Positions 8,014-15,111 of a stretch of DNA of 18,693 nt are shown piece by piece. A program made the position numbers and the translations under genes. The DNA is from Lentzea sp. (GTDB lineage Bacteria; Actinomycetota; Actinomycetes; Mycobacteriales; Pseudonocardiaceae): NCBI GenBank assembly GCA_030146905.1, contig JASLAV010000122.1, forward strand, positions 1 to 18,693. The letters run 5' to 3'. The stretch's first letter is position 1, and every line of letters begins with the position of its first letter. Below the pieces are notes generated by a model. The model searched no databases. It had not been told where the DNA came from and was given only the letters and a program-made list of their open reading frames with translations.

Positions 8014-8710
8014 GGTGCAACGTGAGCGTCGGCCTACCGGCCTGTTCTCCCGGGTCGGCCGGACCTCGATCGATGATCTTGCTGAGCAGCAAGCCCTGAC
8101 TGGCGAGCTCAACGTGCCAGCTTTGCGGGACAACGACCTGGACCCAGCCGAACACGGCGGTGACGTCCGTGTCGACGTTCATCGGCGCGTCTTGAGCAGC
8201 TAGCAGGTCGACCGTGATCTCACCGACGACCGCACGCGGTCGCAGCACGTCAGGGCATCGTCCTTGGACCGATACGCGGCCTGTGCTGAGCACCCGCGTC
8301 CACGACTTGCGCACGCGTGCAGCGACTGACCACAGCAACGTCGTACCCACGACGATGATCAGCACCGGAAGTACCCAGTCGAGGACCATCGACGATGCCA
8401 CCTCCGACCGCAGTGCCAATGCGGTCAAGGCAACCACGGCAACGAGACCAGGTGCCAGCATCGACTCGACGCGGAACAGCGAGCGGATCAAGTTGAGGCA
8501 AGCGAGGCCCAGCAGGATCCACGGCCAGTGCCGGCCGACGAAGGTCCAGGCCAGAAGCAGCCGATGTGCCGCGTCGCCCACCAGAAAGGCTCCCGCAGCG
8601 ATCAGCGGGAGGCCGAACCAGATGCGTGCGCGGAGTTCCCGCGCCGCCTCGACGGAGATCTTCGCGCTCACCGCACGAGGGTATGCCCGGCTCGCTCCGC
8701 TCACTGACAC
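7973..8710 (-). CDS. LiaF-like membrane protein with C-terminal cell-wall-stress-type domain
   Basis: This encodes 245 aa from the GTG at 8710. About four hydrophobic segments (31-46, 62-76, 84-100, 110-128) precede a C-terminal beta-rich domain (about 145-245). Its motifs VVGEITVDLL, TAVFGWVQVVVPQSWHV and LHLMGFCGVVSISRR match the pattern of LiaF/DUF2154-type 'toast-rack' domains. In Firmicutes LiaF restrains the LiaRS envelope-stress system, but no kinase/regulator pair lies beside this gene. The start is 4 bp after the hydrolase stop; a GTG at 8671 would also keep all the TM segments. The 3' end overlaps the opposing four-TM gene by 41 bp. The family call rests on pattern only. Confidence 0.65.
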   Translation of the reverse strand: MSVSGASRAYPRAVSAKISVEAARELRARIWFGLPLIAAGAFLVGDAAHRLLLAWTFVGRHWPWILLGLACLNLIRSLFRVESMLAPGLVAVVALTALALRSEVASSMVLDWVLPVLIIVVGTTLLWSVAARVRKSWTRVLSTGRVSVQGRCPDVLRPRAVVGEITVDLLAAQDAPMNVDTDVTAVFGWVQVVVPQSWHVELASQGLLLSKIIDRGPADPGEQAGRPTLTLHLMGFCGVVSISRR

Positions 8711-8714
8711 ATAC

Positions 8715-9500
8715 TCACGACTGCGCTAGGAGTCGCGCCACCGCTTCGTTGAACGCCTCGGGGCGTTCCAGGTTCGGCATGTGCGCGGCGCCGTCCACCA
8801 CGACCAGCGTCGAGCCCGGAACGCGGTCCCGCAGGTACTCCGCGTCGGAGACCGGGGTGTACTCGTCGTCGCTGCCGACCACGATCATGGTCGGCACGGT
8901 GATCGTGGTGAGCGTCGCGGAGTAGTCCGGGCGTTCGGCGCGGCCTCGCAACGCCGCCGCCGCGCCCTCGGGCGGGGCGTTGTGCATCATCCTGGCCACG
9001 TACTCGCCGGCGGCGGCGTTGTGCGGCGCGACCATCTTCCACTGGACCTCGGTCGCGTACCCGGACATGCCCTCGCGCAGCAGGCGGTCGGCCATGGCGT
9101 TGCGGTTCCTGCGGCCTTCCTCGGTCTCGGCCTGCGCGAAGGTGTCGGCGAGGACCAGGCCGCGCAGGCGTCCGGGGAACTGGCGCACGCACTCCATGAC
9201 GATCTGCCCGCCCATCGAGAGGCCGCCGAGCACGAACCTCTCGACGCCGAGGTGGTCGAGCAGCCCCGCGACGTCGGACGCGAAGACGTCGAGCGGCGTG
9301 GTGCCGGGCACGACGGTGCTCTCGCCGTAGCCGCGCAGGTCCGCCGCGATCACGCGCCATCCCGCCGTGCTGAAGTGCTCGACCTGCGGCCGCCACATCG
9401 TGCGGTCGAACGGGTGCCCGTGGACGAGCACCAGCACGTCGTCGCCGGCTCCCTCGTCGTCGTAGCCGATGGCGATGCCGTTGACGTTCGCGGTGGTCAT
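8715..9500 (-). CDS. Alpha/beta-fold hydrolase
   Basis: This encodes 261 aa, a standard single-domain cytoplasmic alpha/beta hydrolase. An oxyanion-hole HGHP motif (28-31), the nucleophile elbow GLSMGG with Ser95, an acidic residue in VGSDDEYTP (Asp211 or Asp212) and the catalytic His240 in GAAHMPNLE form a complete triad. It resembles the family containing 3-oxoadipate enol-lactonases, esterases and haloperoxidase-like enzymes. No other catechol-pathway gene is nearby, so a specific substrate should not be assigned. The ATG overlaps the ATP-grasp stop (ATGA), and the LiaF-like gene follows after 4 bp, placing it in the middle of a four-gene minus-strand operon. Confidence 0.85.
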   Translation of the reverse strand: MTTANVNGIAIGYDDEGAGDDVLVLVHGHPFDRTMWRPQVEHFSTAGWRVIAADLRGYGESTVVPGTTPLDVFASDVAGLLDHLGVERFVLGGLSMGGQIVMECVRQFPGRLRGLVLADTFAQAETEEGRRNRNAMADRLLREGMSGYATEVQWKMVAPHNAAAGEYVARMMHNAPPEGAAAALRGRAERPDYSATLTTITVPTMIVVGSDDEYTPVSDAEYLRDRVPGSTLVVVDGAAHMPNLERPEAFNEAVARLLAQS

Positions 9501-10363
9501 GATCCGACCGTAGCGCGCTGCGCGCGAGCGGCTGCCCGGATCGCCGCGCTCAACCGCGACGCGGCCTGCGGACCGGTGTGCTTGAACCCCAGCGTCGGCT
9601 CGGTCAGCTCCAGCTCCAGCAGCAACGGCTCCCCGCCCGGCCCCTCGACGACGTCGACACGGGCGTAGAGGAAGTCCGTGCGGCGCAGGGAAAGCAGGTC
9701 GGCGGCCACGTCGAGCACCTGGTTCGCGAGCTCCACCTGACGACCGCTCGGCTCGATGCCGCGCAGCTCCTCCTCCAGGTACAGCCCGGACCCCGACTCG
9801 GCCACGTCCGGTGCCAGCATCGGTCCCTTGTGGAACGAGTGGGAGTACTCGCCGGCGAAGAACACCAGCGCTGTCTCACCGTGGGCGTCCACACTGGACT
9901 GGTACGGCTGCACCAGTGCCTTGGCGCCGAGGGACTTGAGGTGTGCGGCGGCCTCGGCGTGGTCGGTGAACCGGCCCGCACCGCGCGAGCCCGCCCCGAT
10001 CGCCGGCTTCACCACGAACTCGCCCTCCGGCCACACCGGTTCGGAGCCGGGCTCCACGACCGCGGTGGGCACGACGGCCACGCCACGTCCGGCGAGCTCG
10101 ACGAGGTAGGACTTGTCGGTGTTCCAGCGGACCACGGACACCGGGTTCGCCAGTGCGGGCACGCGGTCGCACCACGCCAGGAACTCGGCGAGGCGGTCGG
10201 TGTAGTCCCAGGTGGCGCGCAGCACCACGAGGTCGGCGTGCACGTCCTCGCCCCAGGGCTGCCACGACACGTCCACACCGTCGCGCCGCAGCGCGTCGAT
10301 GAGCGCGTCCTCGTCGCCGTCGCCCTCGGGCAGGGCGGTGCAGGAGGCGAGCACGACCCTCAT
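9497..10363 (-). CDS. ATP-grasp enzyme related to RimK/DcsG-type ligases
   Basis: This encodes 288 aa. The N terminus (VVLASC...DALIDALRRDGVDV, then VVLRATWDYTDR) and the middle (NPVSVVRWNTDKSYL, FVVKPAIGAGSRGAGRF, LVQPYQSSVD) match a family of ATP-grasp proteins often labelled O-ureido-D-serine cyclo-ligase-like (DcsG) or glutathione-synthetase-like. The end has the metal-binding LLELELTEPTLGF, equivalent to the usual E-x-N region. It should activate a carboxylate with ATP and join it to an amine; the substrate is unknown. I chose the ATG at 10363 because it sits in the ATGA overlap with the preceding gene and leads straight into the first beta strand. No cycloserine genes are nearby, so that name should not be transferred. 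Confidence 0.82.
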   Translation of the reverse strand: MRVVLASCTALPEGDGDEDALIDALRRDGVDVSWQPWGEDVHADLVVLRATWDYTDRLAEFLAWCDRVPALANPVSVVRWNTDKSYLVELAGRGVAVVPTAVVEPGSEPVWPEGEFVVKPAIGAGSRGAGRFTDHAEAAAHLKSLGAKALVQPYQSSVDAHGETALVFFAGEYSHSFHKGPMLAPDVAESGSGLYLEEELRGIEPSGRQVELANQVLDVAADLLSLRRTDFLYARVDVVEGPGGEPLLLELELTEPTLGFKHTGPQAASRLSAAIRAAARAQRATVGS

Positions 10364-10650
10364 GACTGCATCCTGGCCATCTTGCGGCGGTGCGCGGGGT
10401 CGATCTTGGCAGCGGCGGTGGTCTCGCGGTCCCACTCGGCCTGCTCGACGCCGTCGGCGGCTTCGACGGCCTTGGTGGCGGACTCGACGTCCTTCGTGAT
10501 CACGTCGCCCATGGCGCCGTCCGCGCCGACCAGGACGATGCGCGCGCCTGCCCGGCCGACGGGCTCCACGACGGCCCTGACCGCGGTGCCCGGCTTGCCG
10601 TGGGCCTTCACGAACTCGGCGATGCGCTTCTGCGCGGTTTGATCAGACAT
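10360..10650 (-). CDS. Conserved small protein of unknown function
   Basis: This encodes 96 aa and is the first gene of a four-gene minus-strand operon. It is soluble with a mixed alpha/beta pattern: a helix (TAQKRIAEFVKAHGKPG), two strands around AVRAVVEPV and ARIVLVGADG, then an acidic-to-basic helical tail ending in HRRKMARMQS. I know similar sequences only as uncharacterised actinobacterial proteins. The ATG at 10650 is preferred over the GTG at 10656 because a TACAGT -10 box lies exactly 6 nt before it, suggesting a leaderless message. The stop overlaps the ATP-grasp start. Confidence 0.75.
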   Translation of the reverse strand: MSDQTAQKRIAEFVKAHGKPGTAVRAVVEPVGRAGARIVLVGADGAMGDVITKDVESATKAVEAADGVEQAEWDRETTAAAKIDPAHRRKMARMQS

Positions 10651-10685
10651 CCCCACACTGTAAAACAGCGGGTAGCTTCAGCCGG
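10651..10685. promoter_or_regulatory. Compact divergent promoter pair, both probably leaderless
   Basis: Only 35 bp separate the two start codons. On the minus strand TACAGT (10662-10657) ends 6 nt before the ATG at 10650. On the plus strand TAGCTT (10673-10678) ends 7 nt before the GTG at 10686. Both fit the actinobacterial TANNNT -10 pattern at leaderless spacing, and neither start has a convincing SD. A short dyad, CTGT-AAA-ACAG (10658-10668), lies between the two. Confidence 0.4.
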
Positions 10686-12272
10686 GTGACCACCGACACC
10701 CTCACGTCGTTCCTCTCGTGGTACTTCGACCACCACCCCGCCCACGCCGCGCAGCTCGGCTCGCTCGAGCACTACTCGACGTTCGGGGACTTCTCCTCTG
10801 CGGCGTTCGAGCAGCGGAGCAGGGAGACCGGCTCGTGGATCACGCGGCTGGAACCGCTGCCGAGGTCGGTGGACCGCGATCTCGCGCTGTCGGTGCTGCG
10901 CGGCTCGCTCGCGATGGAGTCGTGGCCGGGCTGGCGGCGCGACCCGCACGAGTACTCGGCGGTGGTCCTCTTCGGCCTGCTCGGGCCGTTCCTGCACGGG
11001 CTGCTCCCCGAGGCGGAGCTCGTCGACTCCGCCGTCGCGAAGCTGCGCGAGGTGCCGTCGGTCTTCGCCGCCGCCGAGGCGAACCTCGACCCGTCGCTCG
11101 CGTCGCCGCTCGTGGTGCGGCGCGCGCTCGACCAGGTGCGGACGGGCCGGTCGTTCCTGCTGGACTCGCTGCCGCTGGAGGTCTCCTCCCCGGAGCTGCG
11201 CGCGCGGCTGGTGGAGGCGGCCGTGCCCGCGGCGGAGGCGTTCGACAGGTACGCGGTGTTCCTGGAGGACCTGGCCGTGCGGGCGACCGGCGACTGGCGC
11301 ATGGGCGAGAAGCTCTACTCGACGGTGTTGCAGGACAAGGAACTGCTCGGCTACGGCGCACCGGAGCTGCACCAGCGCGGCCAGGACGCCTACGCGTCGC
11401 TGGAGGCCGAGCTGGTCGAGCTGGCCGGCACGCCGGACTGGCGTTCGATCATGAGCACCCTGCAGGACGACCACCCGCCGACGCTGGAGGCGATGCGCTC
11501 CGAGTACGAGGCGGAGACCGCACGGGCCCGCGCGGCCCTGGTCGAGCACTCCCTGGTGACGCTGCCGGAGGGCGAGGAGTGCCGCGTGGTGCCGTCGCCG
11601 CCGTTCCACCGCGCGGTCATGGCGGTCGCGAGCTACGCCGGACCGCCGCCGCTGACGCCGAAGCGGACCGGCTACTTCTTCGTGCCGTTCACCCCTCCCA
11701 CCGCCACGGATGAGCAGATCACGCACCGGCTGCGCACCAACGCGCGGTCGCAGCTGCCCACGATCTCGGTGCACGAGGCCTACCCCGGCCACCACTGGCA
11801 CTCCGCCTGGGTGGCGGCGCAGGGACCGGCGCACCCGCTGCGCAAGGTGTTCCGCACGTCGTACTTCTCCGAGGGATGGGCGCTGTACTCGGAGAAGCTG
11901 CTGCGCACGGTCGGCTACTACACGACGCAGGCCGCGCTGATGGGTCACGTCGAGGCGCGCCTGTTCCGCGCCGCGCGCATGATCGTCGACACCGCGCTGC
12001 ACTGCGGCGACATGACTCCGCCGGAGGCCGAGTCGTTCATGCTGGCGCGCACGGCGCTGACGCCGGGCACCGCGGCGGGCGAGGTGAAGCGGTACTGCGC
12101 GTGGCCGACCCAGGCGCCGTCGTACCTGACCGGCGCGCTGGAGATCGACCTCATCCGCGACGAGTACCTGGCAGCGGGCCTGGGGTCGCTGCGCGACTTC
12201 CACGACAGGATCGCGGGGTCCGGCTCGCTGCCGCTCGGGCTCGCCCGCCGCGTGGCTCTGGGCGAGGACTGA
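10686..12272 (+). CDS. DUF885 family metallohydrolase-like protein
   Basis: This encodes 528 aa, a usual length for DUF885 proteins. The HEAYPGHH motif (363-370) and EGWALYSE (396-403) form an HExxxxH...E arrangement, which in this family resembles the zinc site of gluzincin-like peptidases. YFFVPFTPP and the C-terminal YCAWPTQAPSYLTGALEI are also family hallmarks. No signal peptide or TM is seen, so it should be cytoplasmic. Peptidase activity is inferred from motif similarity, and the natural substrate is unknown. The GTG is the first start after a probable -10 box. The stop lies 3 bp from the stop of the opposing glycosidase gene, with no room for a separate terminator. Confidence 0.85.
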   Translation: MTTDTLTSFLSWYFDHHPAHAAQLGSLEHYSTFGDFSSAAFEQRSRETGSWITRLEPLPRSVDRDLALSVLRGSLAMESWPGWRRDPHEYSAVVLFGLLGPFLHGLLPEAELVDSAVAKLREVPSVFAAAEANLDPSLASPLVVRRALDQVRTGRSFLLDSLPLEVSSPELRARLVEAAVPAAEAFDRYAVFLEDLAVRATGDWRMGEKLYSTVLQDKELLGYGAPELHQRGQDAYASLEAELVELAGTPDWRSIMSTLQDDHPPTLEAMRSEYEAETARARAALVEHSLVTLPEGEECRVVPSPPFHRAVMAVASYAGPPPLTPKRTGYFFVPFTPPTATDEQITHRLRTNARSQLPTISVHEAYPGHHWHSAWVAAQGPAHPLRKVFRTSYFSEGWALYSEKLLRTVGYYTTQAALMGHVEARLFRAARMIVDTALHCGDMTPPEAESFMLARTALTPGTAAGEVKRYCAWPTQAPSYLTGALEIDLIRDEYLAAGLGSLRDFHDRIAGSGSLPLGLARRVALGED

Positions 12273-12275
12273 GAC

Positions 12276-13061
12276 CTACGCGGCCTGGTAGGCCCGGCCG
12301 GCCGACGTCAGGCTCGTCCCCGTCGACAGACCGGTCGGGCTGGTCTTCGTGGACAGGGTGAACCACGAGTACCGCTCCACGAAGGACAGTCCGTCGAGCA
12401 TCCTCGTCGAGGCGGTGATGAACGCGTTCTGCTGTTGTTCACTCGGGTAGACCGCCCGGCCGGAACGCCAGTCGATCAGCGCGTACTCGGTGAGCCAGAT
12501 CGGCTTCTTGTAACGGTTGTAGACGTTGCGCAGGTACGACTCCAGGTGCCCCGTTGCCGCGCTGGAGAAGTCCTGGCCGTACCAGTGGATCGGGATGAAG
12601 TCGACGCGCAGGTTGCGCGCCTGCGCGCCCGCCATGAACCGGTCGAGCCAGCCGCCGGGGACGTCACCGCCGTACGCGACCCCCGGTGCGCCGAGCCGGA
12701 GTCCGGTGCTCTGCAGGCGCGGCCACAGCTCCAGCGCGCGTTCGACCGACATGTTCGCCTGGCCTGCCATGTCCGGTTCGTTGAACCCGAGCAGCTGCCT
12801 GCCGTTGGCCTTGGCGTTGTTGAGCTCGGTGTCGGTGACGCTGCGCTCGCCCCAGATCATGGGGACGAACTCGGCGTTGCTCTGGATCCCCGTCCTGTCG
12901 GAGGCCCACGTGTAGTACCAGCGGGCGTCCAACGCCGACATGGCGGCGCCTGCGGGACCGGGGTCGTCGGCCGCGTTCACGCCCTTCTTGGCGGAGGCGG
13001 CGTGGGATGGAAGCGCTCCCATGAGGAGCAATGCGATCAGCAGCAGGGTTGTTTTTCGCAT
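12276..13061 (-). CDS. Secreted GH128-type glycosyl hydrolase (putative beta-1,3-glucanase)
   Basis: This encodes 261 aa. The N terminus is a clear signal peptide (MRKTTLLLIALLLMGALPSHAASA, split here as a basic start, a Leu-rich core and an AxA cleavage site near residue 22-24), so the enzyme is exported. The catalytic core shows the acid/base Glu95 in GFNEPD, the nucleophile Glu192 in WLTEYAL, and FIPIHWYG (156-162), the usual layout of the GH128 'glycosyl hydrolase catalytic core' family. Known members cut beta-1,3-glucans of fungi and plants. It is a bare catalytic domain with no binding module. The ATG at 13061 is chosen because the signal peptide starts there; the longer frame from 13133 would bury it. 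Confidence 0.85.
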   Translation of the reverse strand: MRKTTLLLIALLLMGALPSHAASAKKGVNAADDPGPAGAAMSALDARWYYTWASDRTGIQSNAEFVPMIWGERSVTDTELNNAKANGRQLLGFNEPDMAGQANMSVERALELWPRLQSTGLRLGAPGVAYGGDVPGGWLDRFMAGAQARNLRVDFIPIHWYGQDFSSAATGHLESYLRNVYNRYKKPIWLTEYALIDWRSGRAVYPSEQQQNAFITASTRMLDGLSFVERYSWFTLSTKTSPTGLSTGTSLTSAGRAYQAA

Positions 13062-13094
13062 GGACCGGTCATACCAGGAACTCGGCACCGTTTT

Positions 13095-13106
13095 GCCCGT
13101 ACGGGC
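13095..13106. repeat. 12-bp perfect palindrome in a divergent spacer
   Basis: GCCCGTACGGGC lies in the 109-bp spacer between the divergent GH128 and reductase genes, about 34 bp from one start and 65 bp from the other. It is a candidate operator, but short GC-rich palindromes are common in such genomes. Confidence 0.3.
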
Positions 13107-13170
13107 CGCGAGGGGGAACATCGGGTCGTTCACCGGAGTTGTCCCCGGTTGAGCCGATCAAGGAGGACAG

Positions 13171-14112
13171 ATGCCCAAGGCAGTGGTGGTGCGGGAGACC
13201 GGCGGTCCCGAGGTGCTGGAGCACGCGGACGTGGAGGCTCGCACACCGGGCGACGGCGAGCTGCTGGTCCGCACGGCCGCGGCCGGGGTGAACTACATCG
13301 ACACCTACCAGCGCGGCGGGATCTACCAGCTCCCCCTGCCGGCCACGCTGGGGCTGGAGGGCGCCGGCGAGGTCGTCGTGTCGAACTCCCCCGACTTCGC
13401 CGTGGGCGACCGGGTGGCGTGGATGTCCGTCCTGGGCAGCTACGCCACCGAGGTCGTGGTGCCGGCGTCGGCCGCCGTGCGCGTGCCCGAGTCGATGGAC
13501 GTGGAACTGGCCGCCGCGTCGATGCTGCAGGGCATCACCGCGCACTACCTGGTCCACTCGACGTACGAGGTGAAGGAGGGCGACCGGGTGCTCGTCCACG
13601 CGGCCGCCGGCGGCGTGGGGCTGCTGCTGACGCAGTGGGCGAAGTCCCGCGGCGCCCACGTGATCGGCACCGTGTCGACCGACGAGAAGGAGGCGCTGGC
13701 CCGCGAGGCCGGTGCCGACGAGGTCCTGCGGTACGGCGACTTCGCCTCGCAGATCGACAAGGTCGACGTCGTGTACGACGGCGTCGGCCGCGACACGTTC
13801 GACCAGTCGCTGGCCTCGCTGAAGCCGCGCGGCCTGCTCGCCCTGTTCGGCGCGTCGTCGGGGCCGGTGCCGCCAGTGGACCCGCAGCGCCTGAACGCGG
13901 CGGGGTCGGTGTTCCTCACGCGGCCGTCGACCGGCTTCTACATGCTGACCCGCGAGGAGTTCGAGTGGCGCGCCTCCGACCTGTTCGAGGCGATCTCGTC
14001 CGGGACGTTGAACGTCCGGATCGGCGGCCGCTACAAGCTGGAAGAGGCGGCGCAGGCGCACACGGACCTGCAGGCACGCCGAACGACCGGCAAGCTGCTG
14101 CTCCTGCCGTGA
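13171..14112 (+). CDS. NADPH:quinone oxidoreductase-type MDR reductase
   Basis: This encodes 313 aa, a typical length for QorA-type zinc-free medium-chain reductases. Hallmarks are the start VVVRETGGPEVLE, GVNYIDTYQRGG (39-50), the nucleotide-binding AAAGGVG (144-150) and YDGVGRDTFD in the cofactor domain. No structural-zinc cysteine cluster is present, as expected for this subgroup. The reaction is probably NADPH-dependent reduction of quinones or similar carbonyls in the cytosol; the physiological substrate is unknown. The ATG has a strong SD (AAGGAGG, 13160-13166) 4 nt upstream. It is followed by a strong terminator. Confidence 0.9.
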   Translation: MPKAVVVRETGGPEVLEHADVEARTPGDGELLVRTAAAGVNYIDTYQRGGIYQLPLPATLGLEGAGEVVVSNSPDFAVGDRVAWMSVLGSYATEVVVPASAAVRVPESMDVELAAASMLQGITAHYLVHSTYEVKEGDRVLVHAAAGGVGLLLTQWAKSRGAHVIGTVSTDEKEALAREAGADEVLRYGDFASQIDKVDVVYDGVGRDTFDQSLASLKPRGLLALFGASSGPVPPVDPQRLNAAGSVFLTRPSTGFYMLTREEFEWRASDLFEAISSGTLNVRIGGRYKLEEAAQAHTDLQARRTTGKLLLLP

Positions 14113-14118
14113 TGTCGT

Positions 14119-14164
14119 GAGACGAGGAGGCCCCCGGTGTTCGTCCCGGGGGCCTCCTCGTCTC
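14119..14164. terminator. Bidirectional intrinsic-type terminator hairpin
   Basis: A perfect 19-bp inverted repeat (14119-14137 with 14146-14164) flanks an 8-nt loop. It lies between the convergent reductase and FKBP genes, 6 bp after one stop and 18 bp from the other. There is no U-tract, as is usual for actinobacterial terminators. Confidence 0.85.
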
Positions 14165-14182
14165 AGGCGCGAGCCGATGGTC

Positions 14183-14704
14183 CTACGCGGCGGGAGAGAC
14201 CTTCACGCCGTCGATCACGAACACGAGGGTCTCGTTCGGCTTGATGCCCTGACCACCCTGCCCGTAGCCCTTGGCCGGCGGCACGATGAGCAGGCGGCGA
14301 CCCTTCTCCTTGAGCCCGACGATGCCCTCGTTCCAGCCGTCGATGACCGGCGCCTGGCCGACGTTCTCCACGTCGAACGGCTGCCCGCGGTCGAACGAGC
14401 TGTCCAGCACCTTCTTGTCGGAGAAGGTCGTGAGCTGGTAGTTGACCGTGGCGGTCGTGCCCGTCTTCACCTCGGCGCCGGTGCCCTGCACCAGGTCCTT
14501 GACCAGGAGCTCGTCGGTGGGCTTGCAGGCGGGGATCTCGACCTTGGGCACCGCGCCGAAGTCGCCGGTGACCTTGAAGTCGTCGACCTTGCAGGGGGTC
14601 GTCGGCGCGCTGGAGCCGGTCGACGGCTGGGCGGAGCTGCCGCAACCCGCGAGGCCGGTGGCCGCTGCGAGCGCCAGGGACGCGATGAGCAGGACGTTAC
14701 GCAT
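14183..14704 (-). CDS. FKBP-type peptidyl-prolyl isomerase lipoprotein
   Basis: This encodes 173 aa. The signal peptide ends in a lipobox, LAGC (18-21), so it is likely a membrane-anchored lipoprotein facing the cell wall. A Ser/Thr/Pro spacer containing Cys38 follows, then an FKBP domain (about 62-170). Its signature GWNEGIVGLKEKGRRLLIVPPAKGYG (split as GWNEG at 123-127 and LLIVPPAKGYG at 138-148) and the C-terminal VFVIDGVKV are present. Its role would be proline isomerisation to help fold exported proteins. The ATG at 14704 is chosen because it starts the signal peptide. A TACGCT box (14718-14713) ends 8 nt upstream and no SD is visible, suggesting a nearly leaderless message. Confidence 0.9.
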   Translation of the reverse strand: MRNVLLIASLALAAATGLAGCGSSAQPSTGSSAPTTPCKVDDFKVTGDFGAVPKVEIPACKPTDELLVKDLVQGTGAEVKTGTTATVNYQLTTFSDKKVLDSSFDRGQPFDVENVGQAPVIDGWNEGIVGLKEKGRRLLIVPPAKGYGQGGQGIKPNETLVFVIDGVKVSPAA

Positions 14705-15111
14705 GGTCGAGCAGCGTATTCGGAGCGGTGTCAACACGGTGTAGCAGGTCCGTCGCCGGCCGTTCCGCCCGGCGGACGCACCCTTGCGCGCGGGTGCCGG
14801 AGATCGGCCTGGCGGACGAACCGCGCGTGGCGCCGAGCGGGCTAAGACACGCGGCGTAGGTGCGTTCGGGTGGGTGGGTCACCCTCATCCGACACGGGGG
14901 AAGCAGTCGGCGACAGGGTGTCACCGGAGTGCACGGATGCGGGCCGGCCACTCGTCCCAGAAGCGGTTATTCCGGCTTGAAATGTCGCACGAATAGCAGC
15001 TTCCTTATCTTTAGACCGACGCGTACAGTAACTCCTCGCACTTGATCGGACACTGACCGCATTCGTCCGTTCGGGTAGCGGCCAATGAGGTGACCACAGG
15101 AGGTGGGAGTT
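14705..15111. promoter_or_regulatory. Intergenic region between FKBP gene and the two-TM/cupin/HD group
   Basis: This 407-bp divergent spacer has no convincing gene; several short open frames lack SD signals and family features. The 14970-15035 part is clearly more AT-rich than the surroundings and holds TANNNT-type boxes, TATCTT (15006-15011) and TACAGT (15024-15029), as well as TTGAAA (14977-14982). A promoter for the plus-strand genes probably lies here, but no pair has ideal spacing. Confidence 0.4.

Noticed and set aside
8715..9500. Assignment of the hydrolase as 3-oxoadipate enol-lactonase
   Set aside because: The fold and triad fit many esterases and no catechol-degradation genes flank it.
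9497..10363. Assignment of the ATP-grasp protein as a true cycloserine cyclo-ligase (DcsG)
   Set aside because: Only family-level similarity is visible and none of the other cycloserine biosynthesis genes is nearby.
12435..14120. 561-codon plus-strand frame spanning the glucanase and reductase genes
   Set aside because: It is antisense to a real glucanase and out of frame with a real reductase, and has no recognisable domain.
14117..14845. Plus-strand frame opposite the FKBP gene
   Set aside because: It starts inside the terminator hairpin and mirrors the FKBP coding sequence.
14784..15045. Short open frames in the 407-bp spacer
   Set aside because: They lack SD sites, have Arg/Gly/Ser-rich random composition and end in the AT-rich promoter-like stretch.
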